This document shows positions 29,642-29,922 of a stretch of 29,922 nt of DNA, one piece after another. The notes below the pieces were generated by a model. It searched no databases and had not been told where the DNA came from. It saw only the letters and a program-made list of their open reading frames with translations. Both the position numbers and the translations under genes were made by a program. This stretch comes from a virus: positions 1 through 29,922 of IMG/VR virus record IMGVR_UViG_3300029922_000241. One strand, 5' to 3'. Every line of letters begins with the position of its first letter. Positions within the stretch are counted from its first letter, which is position 1.

Positions 29642-29922
29642 AATCCCACCCATCTAGGATTTCTAACTGTCCAGGTAACCGTATCCTCTAAAGACTTCTC
29701 TAAATTCTTAGGAAAACGATGGCCATAATTATATAATTTCTCTCCACTTAGTCCGTAAAACATATCATGACCACTTCTGCTTGTAGTAGCGTCTATTAAC
29801 TCATAATTCAATGGCTTTCCTATTATTTTAGCGATTAGCTGTGCCATTTCTAGGTTACTTATCTGCTTCCCCCCTACAATATTAAATCTCTCTGGGCGGC
29901 TAGACTGCGGGAACAAGGGGAC
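29638..29922 (-). CDS. SDR sugar-nucleotide epimerase/dehydratase, C-terminal part
   Basis: The frame is open to the right edge, so only the last 94 residues are visible. They match the C-terminus of NAD-dependent extended SDR enzymes such as dTDP-glucose 4,6-dehydratase: RPERFNIVGGKQISNLEMAQ, then IGKPLNYELIDATTSRSGHD (the substrate loop, normally RPGHD), GLSGEKL and a final TWTVRNPRW. The N-terminal nucleotide site lies outside the window. It probably makes an activated sugar for the glycosyltransferases that follow. Its stop overlaps the radical SAM start. Confidence 0.85.
   Translation of the reverse strand, partial: VPLFPQSSRPERFNIVGGKQISNLEMAQLIAKIIGKPLNYELIDATTSRSGHDMFYGLSGEKLYNYGHRFPKNLEKSLEDTVTWTVRNPRWVGL

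Overview
The window is a stretch of a tailed-phage genome with a podovirus-type (short-tailed, T7-like) virion. Every gene I can support lies on the minus strand, so the biological reading order runs from base 29922 down to base 1. The genes are tightly packed, often with 4-nt ATGA start/stop overlaps, and TAA, TAG and TGA all serve as stops. Codon use and composition look like a moderately AT-rich bacterial virus. I see no RNA polymerase, DNA polymerase, primase, integrase, endolysin, tRNA or CRISPR array, so the genome continues past both ends. The host cannot be named from the sequence; an uncultivated bacterium from an environmental sample is plausible.

In transcription order there are six regions. 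(1) 29922-26601 is a surface-chemistry cassette: the C-terminal part of an SDR sugar-nucleotide epimerase/dehydratase, a radical SAM enzyme, a TMTC-like membrane GT-C glycosyltransferase with C-terminal TPR-like helices, a GT2 polyprenol-phosphate-type glycosyltransferase and a small zinc-finger protein. (2) A short AT-rich gap holds a good sigma70-type promoter and a 12-bp palindrome. The packaging and head module follows: putative small terminase, large terminase, a GNAT-like protein, a small hydrophobic protein, portal, a Bbp19-like protein, two paralogous Ser/Gly-rich proteins, a 25-aa basic micro-ORF, scaffold, major capsid protein and a decoration-like protein. Hairpins sit beside the last two. 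(3) 19302-14797 has a gp11-like tail tube protein, small beta-rich virion proteins, a repeat protein, then an APS kinase, a sulfotransferase and a beta-helix fibre protein in one coupled block.

(4) 14771-13803 is a four-gene membrane cassette (XhlA-like, a 46-aa protein, holin-like, and a hydrophobic partner sharing a C-terminal tail). (5) 13733-3052 has the gp12-like tail nozzle, four internal/ejection proteins (two of them large polyvalent-type), a 39-aa protein with no basic residues, an AdoMet-decarboxylase-like protein, a PurD-like ATP-grasp ligase and a tail fibre with a short collagen-like stretch. A structured RNA element and a strong intrinsic terminator close this operon. (6) 2619-1 is a second set of small genes: winged-helix protein, zinc ribbons, ERF single-strand annealing protein, a recombination-associated protein, an HNH/NinG-like nuclease and one gene cut by the left edge.

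The most unusual content is the enzymes embedded in the late structural operon: a PAPS-synthesis/sulfotransfer pair translationally coupled to a fibre gene, and a SpeD-like/ATP-grasp pair placed between the ejection proteins and the tail fibre. Both could produce a chemical modification of the virion, of small molecules used in packaging, or of the host surface. That is inference from gene neighbourhood; the family assignments come from motifs.
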